Positions 51,401 through 61,093 of a stretch of DNA of 64,000 nt are shown piece after piece; the first letter of the stretch is position 1; every line of letters begins with the position of its first letter. The stretch is from Kaistia sp. 32K (GTDB lineage Bacteria > Pseudomonadota > Alphaproteobacteria > Rhizobiales > Kaistiaceae). The notes beneath the pieces are model-generated. The model had not been told where the DNA came from. It saw nothing but the letters and a program-made list of their open reading frames with translations, and did not search any database. The position numbers were made by a program, and so were the translations under genes. The DNA is taken from the NCBI RefSeq assembly GCF_016629525.1, contig NZ_AP024269.1, positions 3,224,001 through 3,288,000 on the forward strand, in the 5' to 3' direction.

Positions 51401-54079
51401 CTACTCGATTTCCAGCAGGCTGACCTTGCGCGCGACGGAGACGGCGAGGCTGCGGCGGCCGACGCCGAGCTTGGCATAGAGGTTCTTCAGGTGGAACTTG
51501 ACCGTCGCCTCGGTCAGGCCGAGATCGCGGGCGATTTCCTTGTTTGTCGCATCGCGCGCCAGAAATTCCAGCACCTCCGCCTCGCGCACGCTGAGAAGCT
51601 CCGTGCCGAGGCGCGGCTGCGCCGCCTTGACCTGGTGGAAGGCGCCGGCGATGCGGCTGACGAACTCGGCCGTCTTCGGGCTGAAGGTGGAGAGGCCGAA
51701 GCGGCGGACGATGCCGCGCACCGCCTGCGACAGCGGCCTTCCCTCGTCCAGGAAGATCTGCAGGCAGTCCTGCGGCCGCGCCAGCGCGATCGAGCGCTGC
51801 AGCGCCGCCAGCGCATCCTCCATCCGCCCCGCCGCCCAATAGGCCTCGATCGCGACGACCGTGCCGGCGAGCAGGTGCCAGCCATGCTCCGCCTCCGTCG
51901 CGTCGGCGATCAGGTGCTCCGTCCGGCGCACGGCGGCGTCCGCCGCGCCGGTGCGGGCGAGCAGCCGCGCCGAGACGACGGCCGCGTCGCTCCATTCGCG
52001 CCAGGTCGGCCACGCGGCCGCGTCTTCGAGATCCGGCATGGCGGCGATGAGCTGGCCGGCGGATTCCACCAGCCCTGCCCGCGTCAGGAGCTCGGCCCGC
52101 AGGATGGCGACGGCGAGGCGGAGGCGCTGCAGGTCGCGCTCGATCGCCACTTCCTCGGCGCGGTCCAGCACGCCCTGCGCCGCCTCGATGCCGACGAGCC
52201 CCATCTGCGCCCGCGCCTGCGTGCCGAAGCCGCGCACGAACAGGTCCACCCAGCCCTCGCCACGCGCGAGATAGGGCAGATCCTCGGTCATCATCTTCGC
52301 CGCGGCGGCGACCTCGGATTGCTGGTAGAGCGCCTCGGCCAGCGGCAGGTGGACGATGGCCAGCAGGCGGCGGTCGCTCCATTGCGTGCGCTGGGTCAGT
52401 TCCTCCGCCTCGCGCGCCAGGAGCAGCGCCGCCGACGGCCGCCCCATCAGCATCGTCACCAGCGCCAGGTGGATGATCATGAAGATCTGCGCATAGGCCG
52501 CCCGCTCCTCGCGGTAGCAGGCGAGCGAGCGCAGCGCATTGGTGCGCGCCTTGTCGAGATCGCCGCGCCTTGTGTGCACGATGCAGAGATGGTTGTAGAC
52601 CCAGCCGCGCTCCCACGTGTCCTTGGGCCCGAAGCGGCCGAGCAGCCGGTCGAGCTCCTTCAGCTGCGCATCGTCGAGGCCGCAATCCTCGTAGATGTCG
52701 ATCATGCCCTCGATGTGCTCGTAGTCGAGCTCGGATTGCGGCCCGCTGTCGTCGAGGGCTTCGATCTCGCCGGATTCGCGCAGATCATCGATGATCTCGC
52801 GCGCCGAGCGGATGCGGCCGCGCTTCGCCAGCACCAGCGCGTAGATCAGCTTCAGGCTCGGCGAGCGGTAGATGTCGGCGGCGGGGATGTTCTCGATCAG
52901 CCGCTCCAGCACCGTGTGGCCGGCGCGCAGGAAGATGTTGACGCCGCCGGCCTGGCGGATCGTCTCGGCGGCGAGCGCGAAATCACCGGCGAGCGAGGCG
53001 TGGGTTACCGCCTTTTCGAGATGGTCGCGCGCCGCGAACCAGGTCGCGGCGCGGGAATGCAGGCCGAGGACGCGCTCGGAAGGGTGCAATTGCAGCTGCG
53101 AGGCGAAGGTGGCGCGCAGCACCGGATGCAGCCGGAACCAGCCCGGCCGCTGGTCGACGGGCACGATGATCGGCGCGAAATCCTCGAGATCGCGCACCGA
53201 GCGCTGCTCCACCGCGACGCCGGCGAGATGCGAGGCGAGATCGAGCGGGAAATCGGCGAGGATGGAGCAGACCGTCAGCGCCTCGCGCATGTCAGGCGGG
53301 ATGCGCGGCACGATCTCCTCCAGCACGAAATCGCGCAGGATCCGGTGCGTGCCGGCGACGATCTCGGCCCGCTCGCGCGGATCCTCCGTGCCGGAAAGCA
53401 GCGGCACGGCGAGCTGCACCAGCGCCGGCCAGCCGCCCGTCAGCTCCGCGAAGGCGTCGAACTCCGCCGCCGACAGCCGCTTGCCGACGAGCCGCCGCAT
53501 CTCGGTGCGGGTGAAGGCGAGCTCGCCCGAAAGCAGCTCCGTCAGGAAGCCGCGCAGGCGGAAGCGCGACAGCGGGATCTCCGGCCGGCTGCCGGAGGCG
53601 ATCACGACCCGCACATTGTCCGGCAGATGCCGGAAGAAGGCGGAGCAGCAGGCGAGGAACGCCTCGCCGCCGGCGGTCTGGAACTCGTCGAGGAAGAGAA
53701 CGACGCGCTCGCCGCATTCGGCGATCCGTTCGAGCAGGCGCTGCGTCTCGACCACCGGATCGTCGGCGCGGACCGCTGCCGGCCGCAGCGCAAACGCCGC
53801 GGCGACGCCATCGAGAAAGACGAAGGGGTCGGCGTCGGCCGCCGAGACGGAGAGCCAGCCGAAGCAGTCGCCGGGCTCCCGCACGCCCTCGAACGAGCTC
53901 GCCAGCAGCTCGGTCTTGCCGAAGCCCGGCGGCGCCTGCAGGACGACGATCTGGCCGGCGATGCCCTGCCGGATGCGGTCGGTGAGGAAGGGTCTCGGCA
54001 TGGCGTCGCCGAGACGTCGCGGCACATGGGTGCGCCGCCGCGCCTCGGCAGAGAGTTTGACGACAGTCAGTACCGTCAT
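51401..54079 (-). CDS. LuxR-family ATP-dependent transcriptional regulator, MalT-like
   Basis: 892-residue STAND-type activator. N-terminal P-loop VLQAPPGFGKTELL near residue 50 and a Walker B-like VVLFLDEFQTA; a long helical, TPR-like middle (residues about 400-800); and a C-terminal LuxR HTH (LSVREAEVLEFLARDATNKE, then TEATVKFHLKNLYAKLGV). Such proteins multimerise on a small inducer and activate catabolic genes. It is the last gene of the minus-strand run that carries the importer and hydantoin-type enzymes (126 bases after the second DUF917 gene), so it is the obvious candidate to sense that pathway's substrate. Confidence 0.9.
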   Translation of the reverse strand: MTVLTVVKLSAEARRRTHVPRRLGDAMPRPFLTDRIRQGIAGQIVVLQAPPGFGKTELLASSFEGVREPGDCFGWLSVSAADADPFVFLDGVAAAFALRPAAVRADDPVVETQRLLERIAECGERVVLFLDEFQTAGGEAFLACCSAFFRHLPDNVRVVIASGSRPEIPLSRFRLRGFLTELLSGELAFTRTEMRRLVGKRLSAAEFDAFAELTGGWPALVQLAVPLLSGTEDPRERAEIVAGTHRILRDFVLEEIVPRIPPDMREALTVCSILADFPLDLASHLAGVAVEQRSVRDLEDFAPIIVPVDQRPGWFRLHPVLRATFASQLQLHPSERVLGLHSRAATWFAARDHLEKAVTHASLAGDFALAAETIRQAGGVNIFLRAGHTVLERLIENIPAADIYRSPSLKLIYALVLAKRGRIRSAREIIDDLRESGEIEALDDSGPQSELDYEHIEGMIDIYEDCGLDDAQLKELDRLLGRFGPKDTWERGWVYNHLCIVHTRRGDLDKARTNALRSLACYREERAAYAQIFMIIHLALVTMLMGRPSAALLLAREAEELTQRTQWSDRRLLAIVHLPLAEALYQQSEVAAAAKMMTEDLPYLARGEGWVDLFVRGFGTQARAQMGLVGIEAAQGVLDRAEEVAIERDLQRLRLAVAILRAELLTRAGLVESAGQLIAAMPDLEDAAAWPTWREWSDAAVVSARLLARTGAADAAVRRTEHLIADATEAEHGWHLLAGTVVAIEAYWAAGRMEDALAALQRSIALARPQDCLQIFLDEGRPLSQAVRGIVRRFGLSTFSPKTAEFVSRIAGAFHQVKAAQPRLGTELLSVREAEVLEFLARDATNKEIARDLGLTEATVKFHLKNLYAKLGVGRRSLAVSVARKVSLLEIE

Positions 54080-54205
54080 GGGATTCGCAACAGGGTGCTT
54101 TCCATCTCGAAGACAGAGCCTCGCCCCAACTGGAATCCGAATATAGCGGCGCTTTTGCGATGCACTAGGGCCGATGCACTGGGACCGATGTGCTAGGACC
54201 CGGCG

Positions 54206-55291
54206 TCAGAGACCGAGCCCGACATAGTCGTGCTTGAGCCCAAAGGCGCGCGGGCCGAACACCTCGAGCGCCTCCGGCGTGCGCATGATCGGCGGCACGC
54301 GCACGGCCAGGACGTTGACCCGCTGGCCGTAGCGCAGCCGCTCCGTCAGGATCGGCTCCGCCGTGTCGACGTCGAGCAGGCAGATCAGGTCCGGCACGAT
54401 CGCCAGCACGTCGCTGCCCTGCTCCACCACCAGGTTCTCGTTCTGGATGCGGATCCGCATCGGCTCGCCGCCACCGAACGGCTCGATCGTGGCGATGCCG
54501 ACCGACCAGCCATTCTCCATCCGCCGCGCCACGTCCGTCACCTTGCCGGAGCCGACGATCCGCGCCTCCTCATAGTGGGTGGTGGCGAAGAAATCGATCA
54601 GCGCCTTCATCCCGTCGTGATGGTTCTCGCGCGCCTCGCGCAGCGTGCGGCCGATGCCGATCGCCAGCGACACGGTGCCCGGCACCGAAACGCGGCGCGC
54701 CGTCTCGCCGTTCATGCCGTAATTGGCGATATAGGCCTGTCCGCCCATGCGGATGGTGAGGCCGCGCGCGACCCATTCGGCCTTGGCGGCCGAATTCGTG
54801 CTGATGATGCCGCAATTGCCCTGCTCGTCGGCGATCGCCACCGGCGCCGCCGGCACGCCATAGACGTTGAAGGTCTCCATCTCGAGCTGCGGAAAGGCGC
54901 GGCCCATGCCGTCGCCATCGACCAGCGGCAGGCCCCGCTTCGCGGCGATCATCACCGGCGTGGTCGAGTTCACCCCGCCCGCCTCGAACGGCATGACGGC
55001 CTCGATCTTGTAGCCGACATGCGCCTCGTAGGTGTCGAAGGCGAGGCCGAGCTCCTCGCCGGAAGGGATCTTCTCGATCAGGATGGTCGGTGCGCCCATC
55101 GCGCCACAGGTCAGGACCCGGAGGTCGTCCGGCAGGTCCTCGAGCTGGAGCAGCGGCACCGGGCCGTGCTCCTCGATGGCGTTGCGCGCCAGCAGCTTGC
55201 CGATATAGGGATCGCCGCCGCCGCCGGTTCCCAGCACCGCCGCGCCGAGGGCGAGATCGTCGAGGTCGTCGAGCGTGATATGCGTGATCAT
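54206..55291 (-). CDS. DUF917 family protein (S-methyl-thiohydantoin desulfurase-like), copy 2
   Basis: 361 residues, full-length DUF917. Shared family blocks: AVLGTGGGGDPYIGKLL at the N-terminus, FEAGGVNSTTPVMIAAKRG, VDGDGMGRAFPQLEMETFNV, and the C-terminal PEALEVFGPRAFGLKH. Some members act on thiohydantoins; otherwise function is undefined, often beside hydantoinase/oxoprolinase genes as here. It begins one base after the end of the paralog at 55293-56381, so the pair is translationally linked and may form a heteromer. Substrate is unknown. Confidence 0.85.
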   Translation of the reverse strand: MITHITLDDLDDLALGAAVLGTGGGGDPYIGKLLARNAIEEHGPVPLLQLEDLPDDLRVLTCGAMGAPTILIEKIPSGEELGLAFDTYEAHVGYKIEAVMPFEAGGVNSTTPVMIAAKRGLPLVDGDGMGRAFPQLEMETFNVYGVPAAPVAIADEQGNCGIISTNSAAKAEWVARGLTIRMGGQAYIANYGMNGETARRVSVPGTVSLAIGIGRTLREARENHHDGMKALIDFFATTHYEEARIVGSGKVTDVARRMENGWSVGIATIEPFGGGEPMRIRIQNENLVVEQGSDVLAIVPDLICLLDVDTAEPILTERLRYGQRVNVLAVRVPPIMRTPEALEVFGPRAFGLKHDYVGLGL

Positions 55292-55292
55292 G

Positions 55293-56381
55293 TCAGGCCA
55301 TGGCCTCGATGGGGGTGAAGGGGTGGTCGAGGCCGAAGCAGCGCGGCCCGAACACGGCGAGCGCCTCGGGCGTGCGCATGATCTCCGGCACCGCGACGGC
55401 GACCACGGTGACGCGCTGGCCGTAGCGCAGCTCCTCGGTGGTGATCGGCTCGGCGCTCTCGCTGTCCATGATGCAGATGAGATCCGGCACGATCGCCTTG
55501 ACGACGCCGTCGACGGTGGCGATCAGGTTCTCGTTCTGGATCTCGATCCGCATCGAGCCGACCCAGGGCGCAAGCCCGTCGATGCGGCAGCGGCCGATCG
55601 AGAAGCCGTTGCGCGTCTCGCGCTGCACGTCGGCCAGCTTGCCGCTGAAGATGACGCGGGCGTGGTGGTAGAGCGTCTGCGGCATCAGCGCGAGCAGCGC
55701 GTCGAGCGGGTTCAGGTGGTTGGCCTTCGCCTCGCGCAGGCAGCGTCCGATGCGCATCGCGAGCGTCATGGTGTTGGGGACCGAGGTCCGCTTCACGTCG
55801 GCGCCGGACATGGAATATTCGGCGATATAGGCGCAGCCGCCCATGCGGATCGCCACCATGCGCGACAACCACTCCATCGACTTGTTGTCGGCGGCCATGA
55901 TCAGCGTCGAGTCGTTGTCCTCGTCGGTGACGTACATCGGGCTGCCCGACACGCCATAGACGCCGAACGTCTCCATCTGCAGTTCCGGGAAGGCCCGGCC
56001 CATGCCGTCGGCATCGACGATCGGGATGCCGAGCCGCGCGCCGACCACCAGCGGGATGGTCGAGTTGATGCCGCCGATCTCGATCGGCATCGTCGCGAAC
56101 GCCTTGCGGCCGAGATGCTTCTCCAGCGACTTGAAGGAGTGCAGCGCCTCCTCGCCGCTCGGCAGCTTCTCGATCAAAACCGTCGGCGCGCCCATCATCG
56201 CGGTCGGGATGACCAGCGCGTCGTCGGGCACGTCAGCGGGATCAATCAGGTCGATGGTCAGCCCCTCGTCGAGGCATTGCTGCGCCATCAGGCGGCCGAC
56301 ATAGGGGTTGCCGCCGCCGCCCGTTCCGAGGAAGGCGGCGCCGACGGCGAGGTCGCGGAGGTCTTCGGAGGTAAGCTTCAT
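55293..56381 (-). CDS. DUF917 family protein (S-methyl-thiohydantoin desulfurase-like), copy 1
   Basis: 362 residues, paralog of the following gene: AAFLGTGGGGNPYVGRLMAQ, IEIGGINSTIPLVVGARLG, VDADGMGRAFPELQMETF, PEALAVFGPRCFGLDHPF. It differs in a more Met-rich middle and retains every conserved glycine block. It lies four bases after the hydantoinase-A-like gene. The two copies are diverged enough that a simple recent duplication is unlikely; a two-subunit enzyme is plausible by inference. Confidence 0.85.
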   Translation of the reverse strand: MKLTSEDLRDLAVGAAFLGTGGGGNPYVGRLMAQQCLDEGLTIDLIDPADVPDDALVIPTAMMGAPTVLIEKLPSGEEALHSFKSLEKHLGRKAFATMPIEIGGINSTIPLVVGARLGIPIVDADGMGRAFPELQMETFGVYGVSGSPMYVTDEDNDSTLIMAADNKSMEWLSRMVAIRMGGCAYIAEYSMSGADVKRTSVPNTMTLAMRIGRCLREAKANHLNPLDALLALMPQTLYHHARVIFSGKLADVQRETRNGFSIGRCRIDGLAPWVGSMRIEIQNENLIATVDGVVKAIVPDLICIMDSESAEPITTEELRYGQRVTVVAVAVPEIMRTPEALAVFGPRCFGLDHPFTPIEAMA

Positions 56382-56385
56382 CGCT

Positions 56386-57927
56386 TCAGCCCATCACCAG
56401 GTCGCCGACCGCCTTGACGCGGATGCGCGTGGCGCTTCCGGGCAGGTAGGCGAGCGGGACCTCCTCGATGTCGACGATCTTGACGCTGGCCGGATCGGCG
56501 CCGGCATTGGTCGAGCGCTCGGTCGCCTCGGCCTTGGCGGAGGCGAGCACGATGTCGCGCGAGGTGCCTTCGAGCGAGAAGATGCGGTCGATCTCGCCGC
56601 CGACCTGGGCGATGGCCGCGCCGATGGCGTTGGCGACCGAGGCATTCTCCGGCCGGATCACCTTCGACGCCGACGGCAGGTCGCGCGAGACCAGGATGGA
56701 GCCGCCGCCGACCAGGATGACAGGCAGCGGATCGGCGCTCGTCTTCATGCGGTCGACCGCCTCGTCGACGATGCGGTGCATGGTGTCGAGCGCGTTGTTG
56801 ATCGTCTTGGCCGGGATATGGGCGACGCGCGAGCGGTCGCCGATGTCCTCGAGACCGGCCGCCACGACGATGTCGGTGGTGGTGAGCGTGTCGCCGCCAA
56901 AGACCAGCGCCTTCGAGATGATCTCGTAGCCGACCGAATCCGGGCCGATGCGCATACCCTCGTCGCGGACGATCGAGCCGCCGCCGAGGCCCACCGCGAG
57001 CACGTCCGGCATGCGGAAGTTCGTACGAACGCCGCCAATGTCGACGGCAACCGCCGATTCACGCGGGAAACCCTGCATCAGCATGCCGACGTCCGACGTC
57101 GTGCCGCCGATGTCGACGACCATCGCCTCGGTCTCGCCGGCAAGCAGCGCCGCGCCGCGCATCGAATTGGTCGGGCCGGAGGCGAAGGTCAGCACCGGGT
57201 AGCGCGCGACATAGTCCGGCGTCATCAGCGTGCCGTCGTTCTGGCTGATGAAGAACGGCGCCTCGATCGAGAGTTCCTTCAGCGCGTTGTGGAAGGAATT
57301 CACCACCTTCGTCGAGAGATCGGCGAGGCAGGCGTTCATGATCGTCGCGTTCTCGCGCTCCAGGAAGCCGACGCGGCCGATCTCGTGCGAGAGCGAGATG
57401 GAGAGATCCGGCACCTCGTTCAGGAGGATCTCGGCGGCGCGCTGCTCCATCACCGGCGTCACCGGCGAGAACACCGAGGTGATCGATGCGGTCTTCAGGC
57501 CCCGCGCGCGGATCTCGCCGGCGATCCGGAGAATCTCCTTCTCGTCGAGCGGCGAGATCTCGCGGCCGTCAAATTCGTGGCCGCCGCGCACCATGAAGAT
57601 GTGGCGGCCGAGCGTGGTGGCGAGGTCGTTGGGCCAATCCGTCATCGGCGGCAGGCCCTTGGTCGCCGGCAGGCCGAGGCGGATGGCGGCGACCTCGAGC
57701 AGGCGCTTGCGCTCGACCACGGCGTTGGTGAAGTGCGTGGTGCCGATCATCACCGCCTTGATCTCGGACACCGAGACGCCGGTCATGCTCAGCACGTTCT
57801 TGAGCACGGTGCTGATGCCCGAGCTCACATCCGACGTGGTCGGTGTCTTGCAGGCGCCCTTGACGGTCATGCCGTCCATGAGGGCGGCGTCCGTGTTGGT
57901 GCCGCCGACGTCAATGCCGATACGCAT
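56386..57927 (-). CDS. Hydantoinase/oxoprolinase family protein (HyuA N-terminal plus hydantoinase A domain)
   Basis: 513 residues, ASKHA-fold protein resembling the ATP-binding half of N-methylhydantoinase and 5-oxoprolinase. MRIGIDVGGTNTDAALMDG is the phosphate-1 loop, GTTHFTNAVVERKRLLEV follows, and MVVDIGGTTSDVGML is the second loop. No HyuB-type partner gene is present in the window, unlike classical HyuAB systems; the adjacent DUF917 pair may take that place (inference). Starts 39 bases after the ATPase gene ends. Confidence 0.88.
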   Translation of the reverse strand: MRIGIDVGGTNTDAALMDGMTVKGACKTPTTSDVSSGISTVLKNVLSMTGVSVSEIKAVMIGTTHFTNAVVERKRLLEVAAIRLGLPATKGLPPMTDWPNDLATTLGRHIFMVRGGHEFDGREISPLDEKEILRIAGEIRARGLKTASITSVFSPVTPVMEQRAAEILLNEVPDLSISLSHEIGRVGFLERENATIMNACLADLSTKVVNSFHNALKELSIEAPFFISQNDGTLMTPDYVARYPVLTFASGPTNSMRGAALLAGETEAMVVDIGGTTSDVGMLMQGFPRESAVAVDIGGVRTNFRMPDVLAVGLGGGSIVRDEGMRIGPDSVGYEIISKALVFGGDTLTTTDIVVAAGLEDIGDRSRVAHIPAKTINNALDTMHRIVDEAVDRMKTSADPLPVILVGGGSILVSRDLPSASKVIRPENASVANAIGAAIAQVGGEIDRIFSLEGTSRDIVLASAKAEATERSTNAGADPASVKIVDIEEVPLAYLPGSATRIRVKAVGDLVMG

Positions 57928-57966
57928 TATCGAACCTCGATCCTGGAATTGTTCGGTGCAGTCTTG

Positions 57967-59034
57967 TCAGGCGACCAGCGCCTCTGACCATTCGGGGTCC
58001 CAGCCGATCGTCACGACCGTGCCGGGGGCGAAGCGCTCGACATGCGCCTGGTTCTGGCGTTCGGCGATGATCTGCTGCTCGCCGACCTGGAGGCGGTAGC
58101 GCACGATGGCGCCCTGGTAGGTTTCGCTGAGCACGGTGGCGTCGAGGCGGATGTCACGCTCGCCGACGGCGCCGCCGATCAGCACGTTTTCCGGCCGCAC
58201 CACCAGCTTGGCGGCGGAGCCCGGCGCGACGCCGTTCGCGGCGCGGGCGAAGAGCGGACGTCCCGCGAGGACGACGGTGACGCCGTCGCCGTTGCGGTCG
58301 CTGACTGTCACGTCGAGCATGTTGGAATGGCCGATGAAGCTGGTGACGAACAAAGTCTTCGGCCGCTCGTAGATCTCCTGCGGCGTGCCGATCTGGACGA
58401 TGCGCGACTTCGACATCACGCCGATCCGGTCGGACATGGTCAGCGCCTCGTCCTGGTCGTGCGTGACATAGACGGTGGTGATGCCGAGCTTCTTCTGGAG
58501 ATCCTTGATCCAGAACTTCATTTCCTCGCGCAGGCCCTTGTCGAGCGCCGAAAGCGGCTCGTCGAGCAGCAGGATGCGCGGCTCGGTGACCAGCACGCGG
58601 GCGAGCGCCACGCGCTGCTGCTCGCCGCCCGAAAGCTGGCGCTGGTAGCGCTCGCCATAGCCGGCGAGGCCCACCTGCTTCAGCGCTTCGGTGACGCGCC
58701 AGGCGATCTCGTTCTTCGCGCGCTTGCGGAGCTTCAGGCCGAAGGCGATGTTCTCCGCCACGTTCATGTGCGGAAAGATCGCGTAGTTCTGGAAGACGAT
58801 GCCGATGTCGCGCTTCTCCGGCGGCAGCGCGGTGACGTCATCCGATCCGATCAGGATCTTGCCGGAAGTCGGCTTGATGAAGCCGGCGATCATGCGCAGC
58901 GTCGTCGACTTGCCGCAGCCGGAGGGGCCGAGGAGGGAGAAGAACTCCCCCTCCCCGATATGCAGGTCTATCTCGGAGACGGCGTTCCCCTCGCCATAGG
59001 TCTTGGTGAGGCTTTGGAGACGGATGTCAGACAT
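57967..59034 (-). CDS. ABC transporter ATP-binding protein (PotA/spermidine-type)
   Basis: 355 residues. Walker A LLGPSGCGKSTTLRMIAGF, Q-loop FQNYAIFPHM, signature LSGGEQQRVALARVL, Walker B ILLLDEPLSALDKGL, H-loop YVTHDQDEAL, and a C-terminal TOBE domain (VVRPENVLIGGAVGERDI). It energises the adjacent permeases. Last transporter gene before the catabolic genes. Confidence 0.92.
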   Translation of the reverse strand: MSDIRLQSLTKTYGEGNAVSEIDLHIGEGEFFSLLGPSGCGKSTTLRMIAGFIKPTSGKILIGSDDVTALPPEKRDIGIVFQNYAIFPHMNVAENIAFGLKLRKRAKNEIAWRVTEALKQVGLAGYGERYQRQLSGGEQQRVALARVLVTEPRILLLDEPLSALDKGLREEMKFWIKDLQKKLGITTVYVTHDQDEALTMSDRIGVMSKSRIVQIGTPQEIYERPKTLFVTSFIGHSNMLDVTVSDRNGDGVTVVLAGRPLFARAANGVAPGSAAKLVVRPENVLIGGAVGERDIRLDATVLSETYQGAIVRYRLQVGEQQIIAERQNQAHVERFAPGTVVTIGWDPEWSEALVA

Positions 59035-59082
59035 GGTGATGAGGTTCCGTTGCCGGGATCGATCGGGGCGGAGCGGTTCGCG

Positions 59083-60204
59083 TCAGCCGGCGAAGATGCC
59101 GTTCACGGTCTCGACGATGTCCTCTTCGTGCTCGTTGTAGCTCTTCCAGTCCGGCGTCCAGTAACCGGCGATCGCATCGGCCGTGTTGGTCACGCCCTTG
59201 GAGGCGAGGTTCGGGGTGATCACGACGTCCTTGTTGACCGGGCGCTGGTAGAAGGTGCTGCCCATGACCGACTGCAGCTTGGTGTCGAGCGTGCGGTTCA
59301 GAAGCGCGTAGGCGAGCTTCTTTTCGACCGGCTCGGCATAGCGGCTGACCGTCTTGGTCTGGGTCAGGATCGGCTTGATCTCGTCCCAGAGCATCGGCGC
59401 GACCTTCACGCCCTTGTCCATCTGCTGATAGACCTCGGCGTCGTGCTGGACGGCGATCTCGACCTCGCCGCGCTCCAGCAGCGTCTGCATGTTGCCGGTG
59501 AAGTCGGAGATCTTCATCGGCATGGCCTTGCGCATGGCCTCATAGCCGGCGTCGAGGTCGTACTGGTCCTTGCCGAACAGCTTGCAGGCGGCGATGAAGA
59601 AGTCCATCTGCAGACCGTTCGAGGTGACGTAGGTGCCGCGCTTGCCGGCGAACTTCTCTTCCCAGAAGTCCTTGAAGCTGGCCGGCTTCGGATCGACCAG
59701 GTCGGAGCGGTAGGCGTAGCAGTAACGCGTGTAGCTCCACGTCACGCCGACGCCGTTCTCGGTCGCGAACGGCCAGATCGACTTGGCGTTCGGCAGATTG
59801 GCGACCAGTTCGTCGATCGGCACGAAGAAATCGCCGGCCGCCGCCGTCTTGAACATCTCGCCATAGTTCCAGTTCACCAGCGCGAAGGGCGGCTTCTGCG
59901 GCCCGCCGGCGACGAATTTCGGGAACCAGGGGAAGGAGCTCTCGTAGGCGATCTTGCAGTTGAAGTCCTTCTCGAACTGGTTGAGCAGTTCCTTGCGGAC
60001 GATCTCCTCCCAGAAGCCACCCCACTCCGCGATGCGGAGCGTGGCGCCGCCGGCGTCGAAGACGCTGCCGTCATAGGAGACGTCCTGCGAGAAGGCGTGG
60101 TTGATGTTGAACAGATTGACGCCGGAACCGAGCGCGAGCGCGCCGGCCGAACCCTTCAGAAAGCCGCGTCGCGTAGGGGCGGCACCCTTGATCCAATTCT
60201 TCAT
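59083..60204 (-). CDS. ABC transporter substrate-binding protein (PotD-like, Tat-exported)
   Basis: 373-residue periplasmic receptor of the spermidine/putrescine-type class. A Tat signal (TRRGFLKGSAGALALG, twin Arg at residues 12-13) with cleavage near HAFSQD directs folded export. TRRGFLKG is a good Tat consensus. ATG at 60204 fits; upstream frame is not similar to the family. The ligand is unknown but gene context suggests a hydantoin-like or cationic small molecule. Confidence 0.88.
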   Translation of the reverse strand: MKNWIKGAAPTRRGFLKGSAGALALGSGVNLFNINHAFSQDVSYDGSVFDAGGATLRIAEWGGFWEEIVRKELLNQFEKDFNCKIAYESSFPWFPKFVAGGPQKPPFALVNWNYGEMFKTAAAGDFFVPIDELVANLPNAKSIWPFATENGVGVTWSYTRYCYAYRSDLVDPKPASFKDFWEEKFAGKRGTYVTSNGLQMDFFIAACKLFGKDQYDLDAGYEAMRKAMPMKISDFTGNMQTLLERGEVEIAVQHDAEVYQQMDKGVKVAPMLWDEIKPILTQTKTVSRYAEPVEKKLAYALLNRTLDTKLQSVMGSTFYQRPVNKDVVITPNLASKGVTNTADAIAGYWTPDWKSYNEHEEDIVETVNGIFAG

Positions 60205-60289
60205 TGTAGTTCCCCATTGTTGTTCTGGAACACCCCGGTCCTCTTGATGGGTGGGGTGAAGACATCGGCCTTTGAGCACGCGCACGGCC

Positions 60290-61093
60290 TCAGGCCCGGA
60301 AGACCCTCCGCAGGCTGACAAGTCGGGACGAAATGACGGTGGATAGGACGACGAGGGCGATGGCAAAGATGCCGGCGGCCGCCGCGGTGGGCTCGAATTT
60401 GTAGCGAAGCGAAATGTACATCGCCATCGGCAGCGGCTCGTGGTTCGGGACCGACAGGAACAGCGTGGTCTCGAACTGGCCGAAGGAGACGATGAAGGCG
60501 AAGATGCAGCCGGCGGAGATGCCCGGCGCGATGATCCGGAGCGTCACCTTGCGGAACGCCGTCCAGGGCGAGGCGCCGAGGCTGCGGGCCGCCTCCTCCA
60601 GCGACACGTCGAAGCCGACCAGCGAGGCGGTGACGGTGGCGATGACGAACGGGCTCGTCACCAGCACGTGGCAGATCAGCAGCCCGGTGAAGGTGCGGGC
60701 GAGGCCGATGTCGGTCGTCGTGAAGAAGACGTAGAGCGACAGGCCGAGCACGACCCCGGGCAGCACGATCGGCAGCATGAAATAGCCGCGCAGGAACGAG
60801 GCCGCCCGGCTGCCGGAGCGCGCCAGGTAGAGCGCGGCGAGCGTGCCGATCACGGTCGAGATCGCGGTGGCGGCCAGCGCCAGCAGGAAGGAATAGAGAT
60901 AGGCCGAGAGGAAGATCGGCGAGCTCAGGAAGGCCTTCACCCAGCGCAGCGACAGGCCCTGCGGCGGAAAGGTCAGGTAGTCGCCGGCATTGAGACCTGC
61001 GAGCACGACGATGGCGAGCGGCAGCAAGAGCACCAGCAGCGCGAAGCCGGCGATGAGCTTGAAGACGAGCGGGATCGCGGATTCGTCACGCAT
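60290..61093 (-). CDS. ABC transporter permease (PotC-like)
   Basis: 267 residues with about six membrane helices. The permease motif LEEAARSLGASPWTAFRKVTL contains the EAA loop that docks on the ATPase. The ATG at 61093 shares a base with the previous permease stop; longer upstream reading in this frame is an artefact. Confidence 0.9.
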   Translation of the reverse strand: MRDESAIPLVFKLIAGFALLVLLLPLAIVVLAGLNAGDYLTFPPQGLSLRWVKAFLSSPIFLSAYLYSFLLALAATAISTVIGTLAALYLARSGSRAASFLRGYFMLPIVLPGVVLGLSLYVFFTTTDIGLARTFTGLLICHVLVTSPFVIATVTASLVGFDVSLEEAARSLGASPWTAFRKVTLRIIAPGISAGCIFAFIVSFGQFETTLFLSVPNHEPLPMAMYISLRYKFEPTAAAAGIFAIALVVLSTVISSRLVSLRRVFRA

